Positions 44,907 through 53,528 of a stretch of 64,000 nucleotides of DNA are shown here, piece by piece. The notes beneath the pieces were generated by a model that was not told where the DNA came from, searched no databases, and saw only the letters and a program-made list of their open reading frames with translations. This stretch comes from Flavobacterium album (lineage in GTDB: Bacteria; Bacteroidota; Bacteroidia; Flavobacteriales; Flavobacteriaceae). The stretch's first letter is position 1. Every line of letters begins with the position of its first letter. Location: contig NZ_CP029186.1 in NCBI RefSeq assembly GCF_003096035.1, forward strand, positions 3,330,001 through 3,394,000, given 5' to 3'. A program made the position numbers and the translations under genes.

Positions 44907-47393
44907 TTTTCTTCGCCTGTAGTATTTGACCGCCTCGTACCACAGGACGGAGCTTGCAGCGACCAACAGGCACCATAACACTTCCGATAAAGGGACCGGC
45001 ACAAATTGGAATACCGAAGAGACATCCGGCACCACGAGGGTTACAGCCAGGATTGCCATAGTAGCTAACAGGACATACGCTATCAGGGGATTTTTGTAAC
45101 GCACCACCGTCAGAATCGAATAAACGCGGGAGCGGCTGACCTGCGTAAGCAATATATTGGCCAGTACAAGGGTTGTGAACACAAGGGTGCGGGTGTGCTC
45201 CCCGGTAAAGCCCCTTGCTACCGAGACCTGATAAACCAATACAAGTCCTGCAGTGATGGCCGCCCCCTGCAGGAGGCTATGCGCCAGTTCTCCCCAGCTG
45301 AAAAAAGAAGCTTCAACCGGGCGTGGCGCAGCGTGCATAGTATTTTTCTCTAAAGGATCACCTTCAAAAGCTACCGAGCAGGTCGGCCCCATGATAAGTT
45401 CCAGTACGATAACGTGCAGCGGTGAGAAAATTGCAGGGTAGGTCCAACCCAACAGCAACGGCAGCAGGACGATAAGTATAATAGGAATATGGATGGCAAT
45501 GATATACTGTACGGCCTTCTTGAGGTTGGCATAGATCTTTCTTCCTGCGGCGATGGCGGTAACCATTGCCGAAAGGTCGTCTTCCACCAAAACCAGCGAG
45601 GCAGCCTCTTTGGCAATGGCCGTGCCTTTCCTGCCCATAGCAATGCCGATATGGGCAGCCCTGAGCGCCGGGGCATCATTTACCCCATCCCCTGTCATGG
45701 CAACGACCTGCCGGTTTGCCTTCAGGGCATTGATTATCCTGAGCTTTGCCTCGGGGAACATCCGGCTGAATATTGCATTATCCCGCACGGCTATCGATAG
45801 CTCCTCATCAGAAAGGCGCATTAAATCTTCCCCGCCTATTGCCTTATCATATCCCCTAAATCCAACTTCCTTAGCAATGGCCTCTGTCGTAAGGCTGTTA
45901 TCACCGGTAATGATCTTCACCTGTACGCCTGCATCATAAAACTGTTTTAGCACCATTGCCATATTCTCTTTGGGCGGATCGTAAAAAGCAACAAGCCCCA
46001 TATAATCCAGGTGCAGGGCCATTTGGTCTTCAGGCAGTATTTCATCAGCGGCACTACCAACGGCAAGTACCCTGTAACCCTGTGCTGCCAGCGCAGTAAG
46101 TACCTCCCTGACTTTTTGCTGATGCGAAGTTGTAAGCCCTGAAGCCCTCAGTACCGCCTCGGGGGCACCTTTTACCGCTATTAGGCGATGTCCCGACGCA
46201 TTTTCGTACACATGAGTCATCATAGGTGGCTGGCCTGAAAGGGGATATTCGCGTACCATTCTATACAGAGAACGTTCATCATTGTCTGTAAATAAGCTAT
46301 ATGCGTCATGAAGAGCCTTTTCCATAGGGTCGAAGGGTATCGGCTCACTGGCAAACATCGCTATTTGCAGCAATTGCCCGGCAGGCACAGACAGTGTTGT
46401 GGCAGTGCCTGCGTCTGTTATTGTTCCGTCCGGTAAGGCGAGTTTTGCGAGGCTCATCCTGTTTTGGGTAATTGTTCCGGTTTTATCAACGCATATCACC
46501 GTAGCACTGCCAAGGGCCTCAACCGTTTTCATCTGCTTGACAACAATACCCGAGCGCATGAGCCTCCATGCGCCCAGCGCCATAAAAGTAGTGTAGGCAA
46601 CAGGTATCTCTTCAGGAAGGATGCTCATGGCAAGGGTCAACGCCTTGAGAAGGCTTTTAATAAAAGAACCCGACTGATAAAAATTAATTGCCCAGACCAG
46701 CAAAAACACAATAGTGCCTATTATCGCCATATTACGTACAAAGGCGCGTATCTGCCGCTCCAGTGGGGTGCGTTCTATTACCACCTGTTTCAGCCTGTCC
46801 CCTATCATTCCAAGCCTGGTGGCATTGCCGGTGTGAGTAATACGGATAACGGAGAGCCCGGATGTTACAGCTGTTCCGGCATAAACTAGCCTGTCCGGCC
46901 CGTTCTCATCCTTTTCCACCGGGAATGCCTCACCTGTAATCACTGATTCGTTAAGGGAAAAGTCATTCGCCTGCAGGATTTCGCCATCCGCAGCAACGGT
47001 CTCGCCTTCCCTGGCAATCAGGCAATCGCCCGGCACGAGGTCGGCAGTATTGATAAGCATCTCTGTCCCCTCGCGTATAACCGTGCATTGCGGCTGGGTA
47101 ATTTCCTTTAATTTTTTAAATGCATTGTGGCTGCGTCCCTCCTGCACTACAGAGACCACAGCAACCAACAATACCGCCGAAAAAAGCAATAAGGCATCCG
47201 AAAACTTTCCGCTTATGAGATAAATGGAGCTCGCAGCAAGGAGCAGGATAATCATGGGTTCAGTGACAATCCCTTTGAATATGCGCCAAAAAGGATGACC
47301 GGATTTTCCGGACAGCACATTCAAGCCATGGGCAAGCCGGGCTTCCCGTACCTGGTCCTGGCTGAGTCCTTTAAAGGTATTTGTTAACGCCAT
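44901..47393 (-). CDS. Cation-translocating P-type ATPase
   Basis: The 830-aa P-type ATPase has phosphorylation Asp303 in DKTGT, the actuator motif TGEAFPVEKD, the hinge TGDGVNDAPALRAAHIGIAMG and an M4 segment with PEEIPVAYTTFMALGAWRL. The N-terminal cation-ATPase domain and about ten transmembrane helices put it in the P2-like group (Ca2+ or related ion). The M4 sequence PEEIPV is not the SERCA PEGLP, so the ion is uncertain. Its 3' end overlaps the MBL gene by 6 bp. A Crp-like palindrome (47468-47481) is 75 bp upstream of the start. Confidence 0.9.
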   Translation of the reverse strand: MALTNTFKGLSQDQVREARLAHGLNVLSGKSGHPFWRIFKGIVTEPMIILLLAASSIYLISGKFSDALLLFSAVLLVAVVSVVQEGRSHNAFKKLKEITQPQCTVIREGTEMLINTADLVPGDCLIAREGETVAADGEILQANDFSLNESVITGEAFPVEKDENGPDRLVYAGTAVTSGLSVIRITHTGNATRLGMIGDRLKQVVIERTPLERQIRAFVRNMAIIGTIVFLLVWAINFYQSGSFIKSLLKALTLAMSILPEEIPVAYTTFMALGAWRLMRSGIVVKQMKTVEALGSATVICVDKTGTITQNRMSLAKLALPDGTITDAGTATTLSVPAGQLLQIAMFASEPIPFDPMEKALHDAYSLFTDNDERSLYRMVREYPLSGQPPMMTHVYENASGHRLIAVKGAPEAVLRASGLTTSHQQKVREVLTALAAQGYRVLAVGSAADEILPEDQMALHLDYMGLVAFYDPPKENMAMVLKQFYDAGVQVKIITGDNSLTTEAIAKEVGFRGYDKAIGGEDLMRLSDEELSIAVRDNAIFSRMFPEAKLRIINALKANRQVVAMTGDGVNDAPALRAAHIGIAMGRKGTAIAKEAASLVLVEDDLSAMVTAIAAGRKIYANLKKAVQYIIAIHIPIILIVLLPLLLGWTYPAIFSPLHVIVLELIMGPTCSVAFEGDPLEKNTMHAAPRPVEASFFSWGELAHSLLQGAAITAGLVLVYQVSVARGFTGEHTRTLVFTTLVLANILLTQVSRSRVYSILTVVRYKNPLIAYVLLATMAILAVTLVVPDVSSVFQFVPVPLSEVLWCLLVAASSVLWYEAVKYYRRRKL

Positions 47394-47467
47394 ATCTATA
47401 ATGATAGTAAGTAGTTATGAACACCATTGCCCTGATTGCAAAGGTACACATTCTGTTAATGCATAAT

Positions 47468-47481
47468 ATGATACCCGTCAT
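47468..47481. promoter_or_regulatory. Crp/Fnr-like palindrome on the P-type ATPase side
   Basis: ATGATACCCGTCAT, read on the minus strand as ATGAC-GGGT-ATCAT, fits RTGAY-N4-RTCAT exactly. It is 75 bp upstream of the ATPase start and 104 bp from the second copy in the same divergent interval. Confidence 0.65.
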
Positions 47482-47571
47482 TCAGCATGGCTTTTCTGTA
47501 CCGGGTCCGCAAAGCAGTGACCGGGATACTGGATGAGTACTTCTAAAGGCAGGAGGCATGTTCAGGCGGAC

Positions 47572-47592
47572 GTGACGGGCGTCATATATTTA
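47572..47592 (+). promoter_or_regulatory. Crp/Fnr-like palindrome abutting a -7-like element for the L,D-transpeptidase operon
   Basis: GTGACGGGCGTCAT (47572-47585) matches RTGAY-N4-RTCAT. It adjoins TATATTTA (47585-47592), a TAnnTTTA variant of the -7 element, 28 bp before the start codon. If that -7 is used, the site would sit at about -20 and could repress; if the true start is elsewhere, it could activate. Confidence 0.6.
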
Positions 47593-47619
47593 GCGCCCTA
47601 CCCTTCGTAATATTGCAGG

Positions 47620-49164
47620 ATGAAAAGGCTATCTTACCTCCCGGACTTACTAAAAAAAACAGGCCAGTTGCTGCTCCTGGCGGTCCTGTTGTGTACGGCT
47701 GAGAGCAAGGCTGGCGCAAGTGTATTGCAGGAGGGCCAATTTATCTGTAAATCGGATATCGCTTCATATTGCCGCAATTACACACGGTTTGCTTACCTGG
47801 AAAAAGAACTTGCCGCACTCTACAGCAATGACAGTGCCTTTATATGGTTTGACGATGTGGAGTTAAATGATTTTGCGTATGTCGTTTATAACAATGCGGG
47901 GCAAATGGCCAACGAGGGGCTGCCCCAATCTTTTCCCTACGCACAACGTTTCGAGGCTATTTTTAACCAAGGCGTAGACAGGCAGGTTGAGACCGAACTG
48001 CTGATCAGCTCCCTTTACCTGTTCTATAACCGCAAGGTGTACGGGGGCCTAAGTGAGCAGGACAGCGCCGGGACCGGATGGCATCTCCCAAGGGAAAAAA
48101 CCTGCCTTACAGCATTCAACGATTCCCTTGGACTAAAGCCATCCCGCAGGTTGTTTGGACAATATTACAACCTGAAAAAGGGGCTGCAGCGGTACCTTCA
48201 GATAGAGCAGGAAGGCGGCTGGGACTCTATTGCCGTCCCGTCTGCAGAGATCCACGTAATGCCGGGAGACAGCGCACCGTTGATCCGGAAGATCCGGACC
48301 AGGCTTTATATCGAGGGCTACCTCAACACAAATTCGGGGAGCCTTGTATATGACCGGGAACTTCGCCAAGGCATTGATGCTTATCGCCAACGGCAGCATA
48401 TGGACAGTGATAGTCTGATCAATGCAGCACTTATTGATGCGCTGAATATCAACGTTACAGAGCGTATCCGATGTATTGCTGTAAATATGGAGAGGTGCCG
48501 CTGGATTCCTGATGGGATAAGCAATGCCCCAACATGTATCGCGGTAAACATACCCTCATACCGGCTCCTGTATATCAGGGATGGCATAACGGTACTTGAA
48601 TCAAAAGTAGTGGTGGGCACCCGGGAGCATAGGACAGCAGTCTTTACCGGGGACATGGCGTACATCGTGTTCAGCCCCTTCTGGAATGTGCCCTCCAGCA
48701 TATATAACAATGAAATAGCGCCGCAACTGCGTCTGGATCCCCGTTACCTGGACACGCACAATATGGAATGGCACGGCAAGCAGTTGCGCCAACGGCCCGG
48801 ACCCGGAAACCCTCTTGGGCAGGTAAAGTTCATCTTTCCGAATTCCAACAGCATCTACCTGCACGACACCCCGTCCAGGAGCCTGTTTGAGAAGGAAAAT
48901 CGTGCCTTTAGCCACGGCTGCATCCGGGTGGCGCGGGCGCGGGAATTGGCAATAGCGATCATGCAGGCCGATGCAGGATGGACGGAAAGCGAGGTTGACA
49001 ATGCCTTAAATTCGGCAAAGGAACGGTACTACACGCTAAAGCATAAGATTCCCGTATATATCGCTTACTTTACTGCATGGGCTGACCAGGACGGCAAGGT
49101 TTCGTTTTTCGATGATATCTATCAAAGGGATAAAAAACTCCAGAAATTATTATTGGAAGAATGA
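47620..49164 (+). CDS. L,D-transpeptidase (YkuD family)
   Basis: The 514-aa protein has a signal peptide (KKTGQLLLLAVLLCTAESKAGA), a YcbB/LdtD-like scaffold region over about residues 40-290 with a peptidoglycan-binding-like segment (IRKIRTRLYIEGYLNTNSG), and the catalytic YkuD domain at about 300-455. The active-site motif is HGCIR with Cys434; the partner His is in IYLHDTPSRSLF. It makes 3-3 cross-links or attaches proteins to peptidoglycan. It overlaps the MlaE-type permease gene by 4 bp (ATGA), an unusual operon partner. The gene is preceded by a Crp-like palindrome. Confidence 0.9.
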   Translation: MKRLSYLPDLLKKTGQLLLLAVLLCTAESKAGASVLQEGQFICKSDIASYCRNYTRFAYLEKELAALYSNDSAFIWFDDVELNDFAYVVYNNAGQMANEGLPQSFPYAQRFEAIFNQGVDRQVETELLISSLYLFYNRKVYGGLSEQDSAGTGWHLPREKTCLTAFNDSLGLKPSRRLFGQYYNLKKGLQRYLQIEQEGGWDSIAVPSAEIHVMPGDSAPLIRKIRTRLYIEGYLNTNSGSLVYDRELRQGIDAYRQRQHMDSDSLINAALIDALNINVTERIRCIAVNMERCRWIPDGISNAPTCIAVNIPSYRLLYIRDGITVLESKVVVGTREHRTAVFTGDMAYIVFSPFWNVPSSIYNNEIAPQLRLDPRYLDTHNMEWHGKQLRQRPGPGNPLGQVKFIFPNSNSIYLHDTPSRSLFEKENRAFSHGCIRVARARELAIAIMQADAGWTESEVDNALNSAKERYYTLKHKIPVYIAYFTAWADQDGKVSFFDDIYQRDKKLQKLLLEE

Positions 49165-49931
49165 GCCTGACTGCTAACATACGCGATTTTTTTGACGAAA
49201 CCGGAAAGGTTGCGGCCTTTACAGGCAGGTTCTTTAGTGTGGGGTTCACCCCGCCGTATGAAACGAAAGAATTTATCAGCCAGTGCTACAATATTGGATA
49301 CCGCTCTTTTGGGCTTATAGCCTTAACCAGTTTTATCATCGGGTTGGTGCTGACGATGCAGCTGCGTCCTGAACTTGTGGATTATGGGGTTGAATCGCAG
49401 CTTCCCGTTATGGTGGGCATTGCAATTATCAGGGAGATAGGCCCCGTGATTGCAGCACTGATATTTGCGGGAAAGATTGCCAGCAGTATTGGCGCTGAAC
49501 TGGGATCGATGAAAGTAAGCGAACAGATCGATGCTATGGAGGTTAGCGGTACGAATCCATTTAAGTACCTTGTATCCACACGTATCCTGGCCTGTACCCT
49601 GATGCTGCCACTACTTATAGTAATGGCCGATGCCATAGCCCTTTGGGGTGCCTACATAGGTGTTAATATGCAGGGAGTTACAAGCCTTACCCTATTCTTT
49701 CACCAGGTGTTCAGCTCCCTGGGGTTTAATGATGTGCTGCCTGCACTTGTAAAAAGTTTCTTTTTTGGCTTTGCGGTCGGGCTGGTAGGCTGCTATAAAG
49801 GCTATACCGCTGCAAAAGGCACCCGGGGCGTAGGCAATGCATCCAATACAGCGGTAGTGCTTGCTTCGGTGCTGATATTTATAATTGACCTGTTGGCTGT
49901 ACAGATTGTCGAAATGCTGGGATACAACTGA
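49161..49931 (+). CDS. MlaE-family lipid ABC permease
   Basis: The 256-aa membrane protein has the MlaE core: FGLIALTSFIIGLVLTMQ, the signature REIGPVIAALIFAGKIASS and GAELGSMKVSEQIDAMEVSG, and C-terminal helices ending VQIVEMLGYN. MlaE forms the transmembrane dimer of the MlaFEDB transporter, which moves phospholipids between membranes. It is translationally coupled to the transpeptidase upstream and followed by the ATPase and the MCE protein. Confidence 0.92.
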   Translation: MSLTANIRDFFDETGKVAAFTGRFFSVGFTPPYETKEFISQCYNIGYRSFGLIALTSFIIGLVLTMQLRPELVDYGVESQLPVMVGIAIIREIGPVIAALIFAGKIASSIGAELGSMKVSEQIDAMEVSGTNPFKYLVSTRILACTLMLPLLIVMADAIALWGAYIGVNMQGVTSLTLFFHQVFSSLGFNDVLPALVKSFFFGFAVGLVGCYKGYTAAKGTRGVGNASNTAVVLASVLIFIIDLLAVQIVEMLGYN

Positions 49932-49935
49932 TCAC

Positions 49936-50697
49936 ATGGAAAATTCGAACACCAATAACACAGAAGGCCACGCAGCGGCTATAACAATTAGCCACCTTTG
50001 CAAGAGGTTCGGTTCAAACATGGTGCTTGACGACTTTAACCTCACCGTGTATAAAGAAGAGAACCTGGTAGTGCTGGGCAAATCCGGCTCAGGGAAGTCG
50101 GTACTCATAAAATGCATCATAGGGCTCATTTACCCGGACAGTGGCAGCATAACTGTTAATGATACGGATGTACTGGCCCTGGGGCACCATGAGCTGGACA
50201 AGATGCGTGCCCGGGTAGGCTTTCTTTTCCAGAGCAATGCGATCTACGATTCCATGACGGTGAGGGAAAATCTCGAGTTTCCGCTGCGCAGGCGATGGAT
50301 CAGCCTGGAGCAGGCCGAGATTGATGCATTAGTAGCTGAAGCCCTGGATAATGTGGGCCTTGGGCATACAATAGATATGATGCCCGCAGAGCTTTCAGGG
50401 GGCATGCTCAAGCGGGTTGCACTCGCCAGGACTCTTATCCTCAAGCCTGAGATCATACTTTATGATGAGCCTACTTCGGGACTGGATCCGGTTACAGCAA
50501 GGGAAATTGAGAACCTTATACTGGCCCTCAGGCAAAAATACCATATCACTTCGGTCATCATATCCCATGATATGAACTGTGTTAAAAAGACCGCAGACCG
50601 TGTTGTACTTTTACTTAACGGAAAATGCTATGCCGAAGGGACCTACAGGGAATTCAGGGAATCACAAGACAGGAACATTAAACAATTTTTCGAATAA
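49936..50697 (+). CDS. MlaF-family ABC transporter ATP-binding protein
   Basis: The start is at 49936 (MENSNTNNTEGH), 4 bp after the permease stop. The frame extends upstream to 49885 inside the permease gene, but that part is not typical. It has Walker A (LGKSGSGKSVLI), Q-loop FLFQSNAIYDSM, signature LSGGMLKRVALARTL, Walker B ILYDEPTSGLDP and switch His in IISHDMN. It powers the MlaE permease. The 253-aa length is normal. Its stop overlaps the MCE gene start by 1 bp. Confidence 0.93.
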   Translation: MENSNTNNTEGHAAAITISHLCKRFGSNMVLDDFNLTVYKEENLVVLGKSGSGKSVLIKCIIGLIYPDSGSITVNDTDVLALGHHELDKMRARVGFLFQSNAIYDSMTVRENLEFPLRRRWISLEQAEIDALVAEALDNVGLGHTIDMMPAELSGGMLKRVALARTLILKPEIILYDEPTSGLDPVTAREIENLILALRQKYHITSVIISHDMNCVKKTADRVVLLLNGKCYAEGTYREFRESQDRNIKQFFE

Positions 50698-51695
50698 TGA
50701 CTAAAGAGGGCTTAAATACGGTACGGCTGGGGATTTTCGTCATTGCAGGGCTTGTGCTTTTAGTTGCCGCACTTTTTATTATTGGCAATAACGGAAGCCT
50801 GTTTGGCAGCAGCGGAGAGCTCAGGGTGCGATTTGACAATACCTACGGACTGCAGAAAGGCAATAACGTTTTCTTTTCAGGCATCAATGCCGGTACGGTA
50901 AAGTCTGTCGTGCTTCTTGATGAGGCTACCATCGAGGTGACCCTGCTTATCGACCGGGACATAATGCAGTACATTCCCGAAAATTCAATGGCTTCCATTA
51001 GTACCGAGGGGCTTATGGGCAATAAATCCGTGAATATCACCCCTGCGCCGCAGCAACATGCGAAAGTGCACAATGGTGATTACCTGATGCCGGCACGGAA
51101 GGCTAATATCGATGATATGCTGGAGACACTTTCAAAAAGCAATGACAATATTGCAGCAGTATCCCTTGCGCTGAAAAATACGGTATCGCAGATAGAAGGC
51201 AGCAGCCTGCTTAAAATGATCGACGACCCGCAACTCTCCAGGGATATGATGGCCTCTGTGAGAAACCTCAACGGGACGATGGAGAACGCGCGGCATATAA
51301 CATCGCAACTGGATGCAGTAGTGCTTGACGTCAAAAATGGGCAAGGCGCTGCCGGGCTGTTACTTTCCGATAAGGAATTTGCCGGCGATATAAAAAATAC
51401 GGTAAATAATATACAGCGTGCAAGCGTACAGATTGAGTCCATGGCGGGAGAACTGAACGAAGTAGCCCTTACGCTTAAAGCCGGTCTAAACAGTAAGGGG
51501 CCTCTTAACGCAATAATGACGGATAGCATTATGAGCGAAAAAATCAAAAGCAGCCTCGATAATATCGAAAAAGGCACTGATAATTTCAACCAGGATATGG
51601 AGGCGCTTAAGCATAACTTCCTGCTCAGGGGATATTTCAGGAAACTTGAGAAAAAGAGGGCTAAACAAAAAACAGAAGGCCAGGCAAAACCATAG
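50697..51695 (+). CDS. MlaD/MCE-domain protein
   Basis: The 332-aa protein has an N-terminal transmembrane helix (LGIFVIAGLVLLVAALFII), one MCE domain at about residues 38-115 (LRVRFDNTYGLQKGNNVFFSGINAG) and a long helical C-terminal region (about 140-330) predicted to extend across the periplasm. It is the membrane-anchored lipid-binding subunit. No MlaB or MlaC gene is present in the operon, which is common in Bacteroidetes. It is followed by convergent CbpM/CbpA genes. Confidence 0.92.
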   Translation: MTKEGLNTVRLGIFVIAGLVLLVAALFIIGNNGSLFGSSGELRVRFDNTYGLQKGNNVFFSGINAGTVKSVVLLDEATIEVTLLIDRDIMQYIPENSMASISTEGLMGNKSVNITPAPQQHAKVHNGDYLMPARKANIDDMLETLSKSNDNIAAVSLALKNTVSQIEGSSLLKMIDDPQLSRDMMASVRNLNGTMENARHITSQLDAVVLDVKNGQGAAGLLLSDKEFAGDIKNTVNNIQRASVQIESMAGELNEVALTLKAGLNSKGPLNAIMTDSIMSEKIKSSLDNIEKGTDNFNQDMEALKHNFLLRGYFRKLEKKRAKQKTEGQAKP

Positions 51696-51718
51696 ATCAG
51701 CGCCTTTTTCTAATATAC

Positions 51719-52009
51719 TTATTCATAAATTTTCAGTTTCTCCTGTAAGGCCCTTATTTCATGCTGCATTGCCTGCATTTTTTCCAGGAGGTGAAAAACG
51801 GCATCCAGGCCCTCGGGATTGATGTTCAGTTCCACATGCAGTCTGATCAGCTTTTCCAGTTTGGGTAGCTCTGCCGGATCGATGTATGCTTCGGTATTAA
51901 GATATATAATTTTTATAAGGCTAAACTCATGTAATGTCGTCAGCAGCGAAACGCCCACCTGGTGAATTTCGCAAAATGGCTTTAACTGTATAAGGTCTTT
52001 TGTTTCCAT
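51719..52009 (-). CDS. Chaperone modulator CbpM-like protein
   Basis: The 96-aa MerR-like helical protein has IQLKPFCEIHQVG, then IIYLNTEAYIDPAELPKLEKL and a C-terminal coiled coil (LLEKMQAMQHEIRALQEKL). CbpM binds and inhibits CbpA, the DnaJ-like cochaperone. Its gene starts 5 bp after the CbpA-like gene stop, which fixes the assignment well. Confidence 0.85.
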   Translation of the reverse strand: METKDLIQLKPFCEIHQVGVSLLTTLHEFSLIKIIYLNTEAYIDPAELPKLEKLIRLHVELNINPEGLDAVFHLLEKMQAMQHEIRALQEKLKIYE

Positions 52010-52014
52010 ACTTT

Positions 52015-52908
52015 TTATTTTGAAAGGTTTGCCAGTTGTTCAAACAATTGTTTTTGCTTTTCGTCGAGTTGGGAAGGAATTACAACATTAAGGGTTACAT
52101 ACAAGTCTCCAAACTGTCCCTCTTTCTTATATACCGGGAAGCCCTTGCCTTTAAGCCTGAGCTTTGTGCCATTTTGCGTGCCTGCCGCTATCTTCAGCTT
52201 TACTTTTGTATCCATTGTCTGGAATTGCACCTCACCGCCGAGTACTGCTGTGTACAGGTCGATATCCTGCGTGGCGTAGAGATCGTTTCCGCTTCGCCTG
52301 AACTTCGGGTCCTCCTGTATTGAAAAGGTAATGTACAGGTCGCCGTTGGGCCCGTTGCCCGAACTGCTACCCCCCTGCCCTGCGAGCCTGATAACCTGCC
52401 CGTGCTCTACTCCCGCCGGTATAGTGATCCTAAGATTCTTACCCTGCACGGAAAAAGTCTGCTGGTGGGTCTTAGCTGCCTGCTGCAGGGTGAGATTCAG
52501 TGTTGCGTTAATGTCCTGGCCCCGGAACCTGGCTTGTCCGCGGCCGCCCTGCCCGCCAAACATGGATTCGAAAAAATCAGAGAAATCACCTCCCTCAAAA
52601 CCGGCACCGGAATAGCCGTAGCTGCCGGCACCTTGTTGCTGACCCTGCTGCTGTTGTTGCTGTGCCCTGCGGTACTGCTCATATTCTTCGCCGTGTTCCC
52701 AGTCCTTACCAAATTTGTCATATTTGGCCCGTTTCTCCGGATCGCTAAGCACAGCGTTGGCTTCATTGAGTTGCTGAAACTTCTTGTTGGCTTCCTTATC
52801 GTCCGGATTAAGGTCGGGATGCAGCTTACGCGCAAGCTTTCTGTAAGCCGATTTTATCTCGTCAGCGGAAGCCGACTTGTCTACGCCCATTATATTGTAA
52901 TAATCCAT
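52015..52908 (-). CDS. CbpA-like DnaJ cochaperone (DnaJ and DnaJ C-terminal domains)
   Basis: The 297-aa protein has a J domain at 1-66 with the HPD motif in KLARKLHPDLNPDD, then a Gln/Gly-rich linker (RRAQQQQQQGQQQGAGSYGY) and the two C-terminal substrate-binding folds from about 115 to 290. It lacks the Cys-rich zinc domain of true DnaJ, which makes it CbpA-like. It is co-transcribed with the CbpM modulator gene. Two Crp-like palindromes lie 69-115 bp upstream. Confidence 0.92.
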   Translation of the reverse strand: MDYYNIMGVDKSASADEIKSAYRKLARKLHPDLNPDDKEANKKFQQLNEANAVLSDPEKRAKYDKFGKDWEHGEEYEQYRRAQQQQQQGQQQGAGSYGYSGAGFEGGDFSDFFESMFGGQGGRGQARFRGQDINATLNLTLQQAAKTHQQTFSVQGKNLRITIPAGVEHGQVIRLAGQGGSSSGNGPNGDLYITFSIQEDPKFRRSGNDLYATQDIDLYTAVLGGEVQFQTMDTKVKLKIAAGTQNGTKLRLKGKGFPVYKKEGQFGDLYVTLNVVIPSQLDEKQKQLFEQLANLSK

Positions 52909-52976
52909 AAGCGGTTAAATTGAAATTATATCTGATTTACTTGTTGGCAATGTGCAATTTACGCAATTTTAAACCA

Positions 52977-53023
52977 ATGACCTAGATCATTCTGACACGC
53001 CAGGCCACAATGATATAGGTCAT
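52977..53023. promoter_or_regulatory. Paired Crp/Fnr-like palindromes upstream of cbpA-like gene
   Basis: ATGACCTAGATCAT (52977-52990) and ATGATATAGGTCAT (53010-53023; ATGACCTATATCAT on the other strand) are near-identical 14-bp palindromes whose starts are 33 bp apart, three helical turns. Both fit RTGAY-N4-RTCAT. They lie about 70-115 bp upstream of the CbpA-like start. Confidence 0.7.
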
Positions 53024-53024
53024 T

Positions 53025-53053
53025 TTGCTTTCGGTTTCCACCTATTACCTTTA
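53025..53053 (+). promoter_or_regulatory. Possible plus-strand promoter
   Basis: TTG (53025-53027), an 18-bp spacer and TACCTTTA (53046-53053) fit the Bacteroidetes pattern TTG-N17-19-TAnnTTTG with one base changed. It points into the 3' end of the small lipoprotein gene on the other strand, next to the paired palindromes. Only a 14-codon ORF (53077-53121) follows, so it might drive an antisense or small RNA, or be a chance match. Confidence 0.35.
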
Positions 53054-53177
53054 TGGACAACTTAAACCCCGGGGCTATGAAAAAATACTCTCCCCCACAG
53101 ACTTTTCAAAAATTTCACTGAATCGCAAGCTATCCAGCCCGGATACAACCGAAAAGCCAACAGCCTCACTTACCCAA

Positions 53178-53528
53178 CTAGCGGGTATTGAAGGTATCGT
53201 TGAGAACAACTTCTTTATCCGCGCCAAATACCGCTTTCCTGTTGGCTCCCTCCGGGAATTCGAACTGGCCGTTAACCACATACTTATATTCGGTAAACCG
53301 ATAACCCGTTGCCATTGTAACGGTAAGCCTGTACTGCCCGGCAATACTGTCCAGCTGCATGGGTGTGTCCTGTTGCCAGCTTAATGGCTTATCGCCTCCG
53401 CGCACCGATGCCGTGCTGCCCGGGGGAATCCCTTTAGCGGAAAGCGTAAATGTAATGTTTCTGGTAGTGGTTGGCTGGACGCAGGAAACAAGCAGCCACC
53501 CGGCCAGCAAGAGGTATACGTATCTCAT
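53178..53528 (-). CDS. Small lipoprotein with a starch-binding-like fold
   Basis: The 116-aa protein has a lipoprotein signal (MRYVYLLLAGWLLVSC, lipidated Cys near 16). The mature part (ASVRGGDKPLSWQQDTPMQL, then FTEYKYVVNGQFEFPEG) resembles the carbohydrate-binding module of the CBM20/48 type, in which a W and YKYVVNG element are typical. A ligand cannot be named. Its start overlaps the DoxX gene stop by 4 bp, so it is the second gene of that pair. Confidence 0.7.
   Translation of the reverse strand: MRYVYLLLAGWLLVSCVQPTTTRNITFTLSAKGIPPGSTASVRGGDKPLSWQQDTPMQLDSIAGQYRLTVTMATGYRFTEYKYVVNGQFEFPEGANRKAVFGADKEVVLNDTFNTR

Noticed and set aside
51080..51589. 169-codon minus-strand open frame inside the MCE gene
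   Set aside because: Antisense to a helical region with regular codon pattern; the Ser/Leu-rich translation is typical of a shadow.
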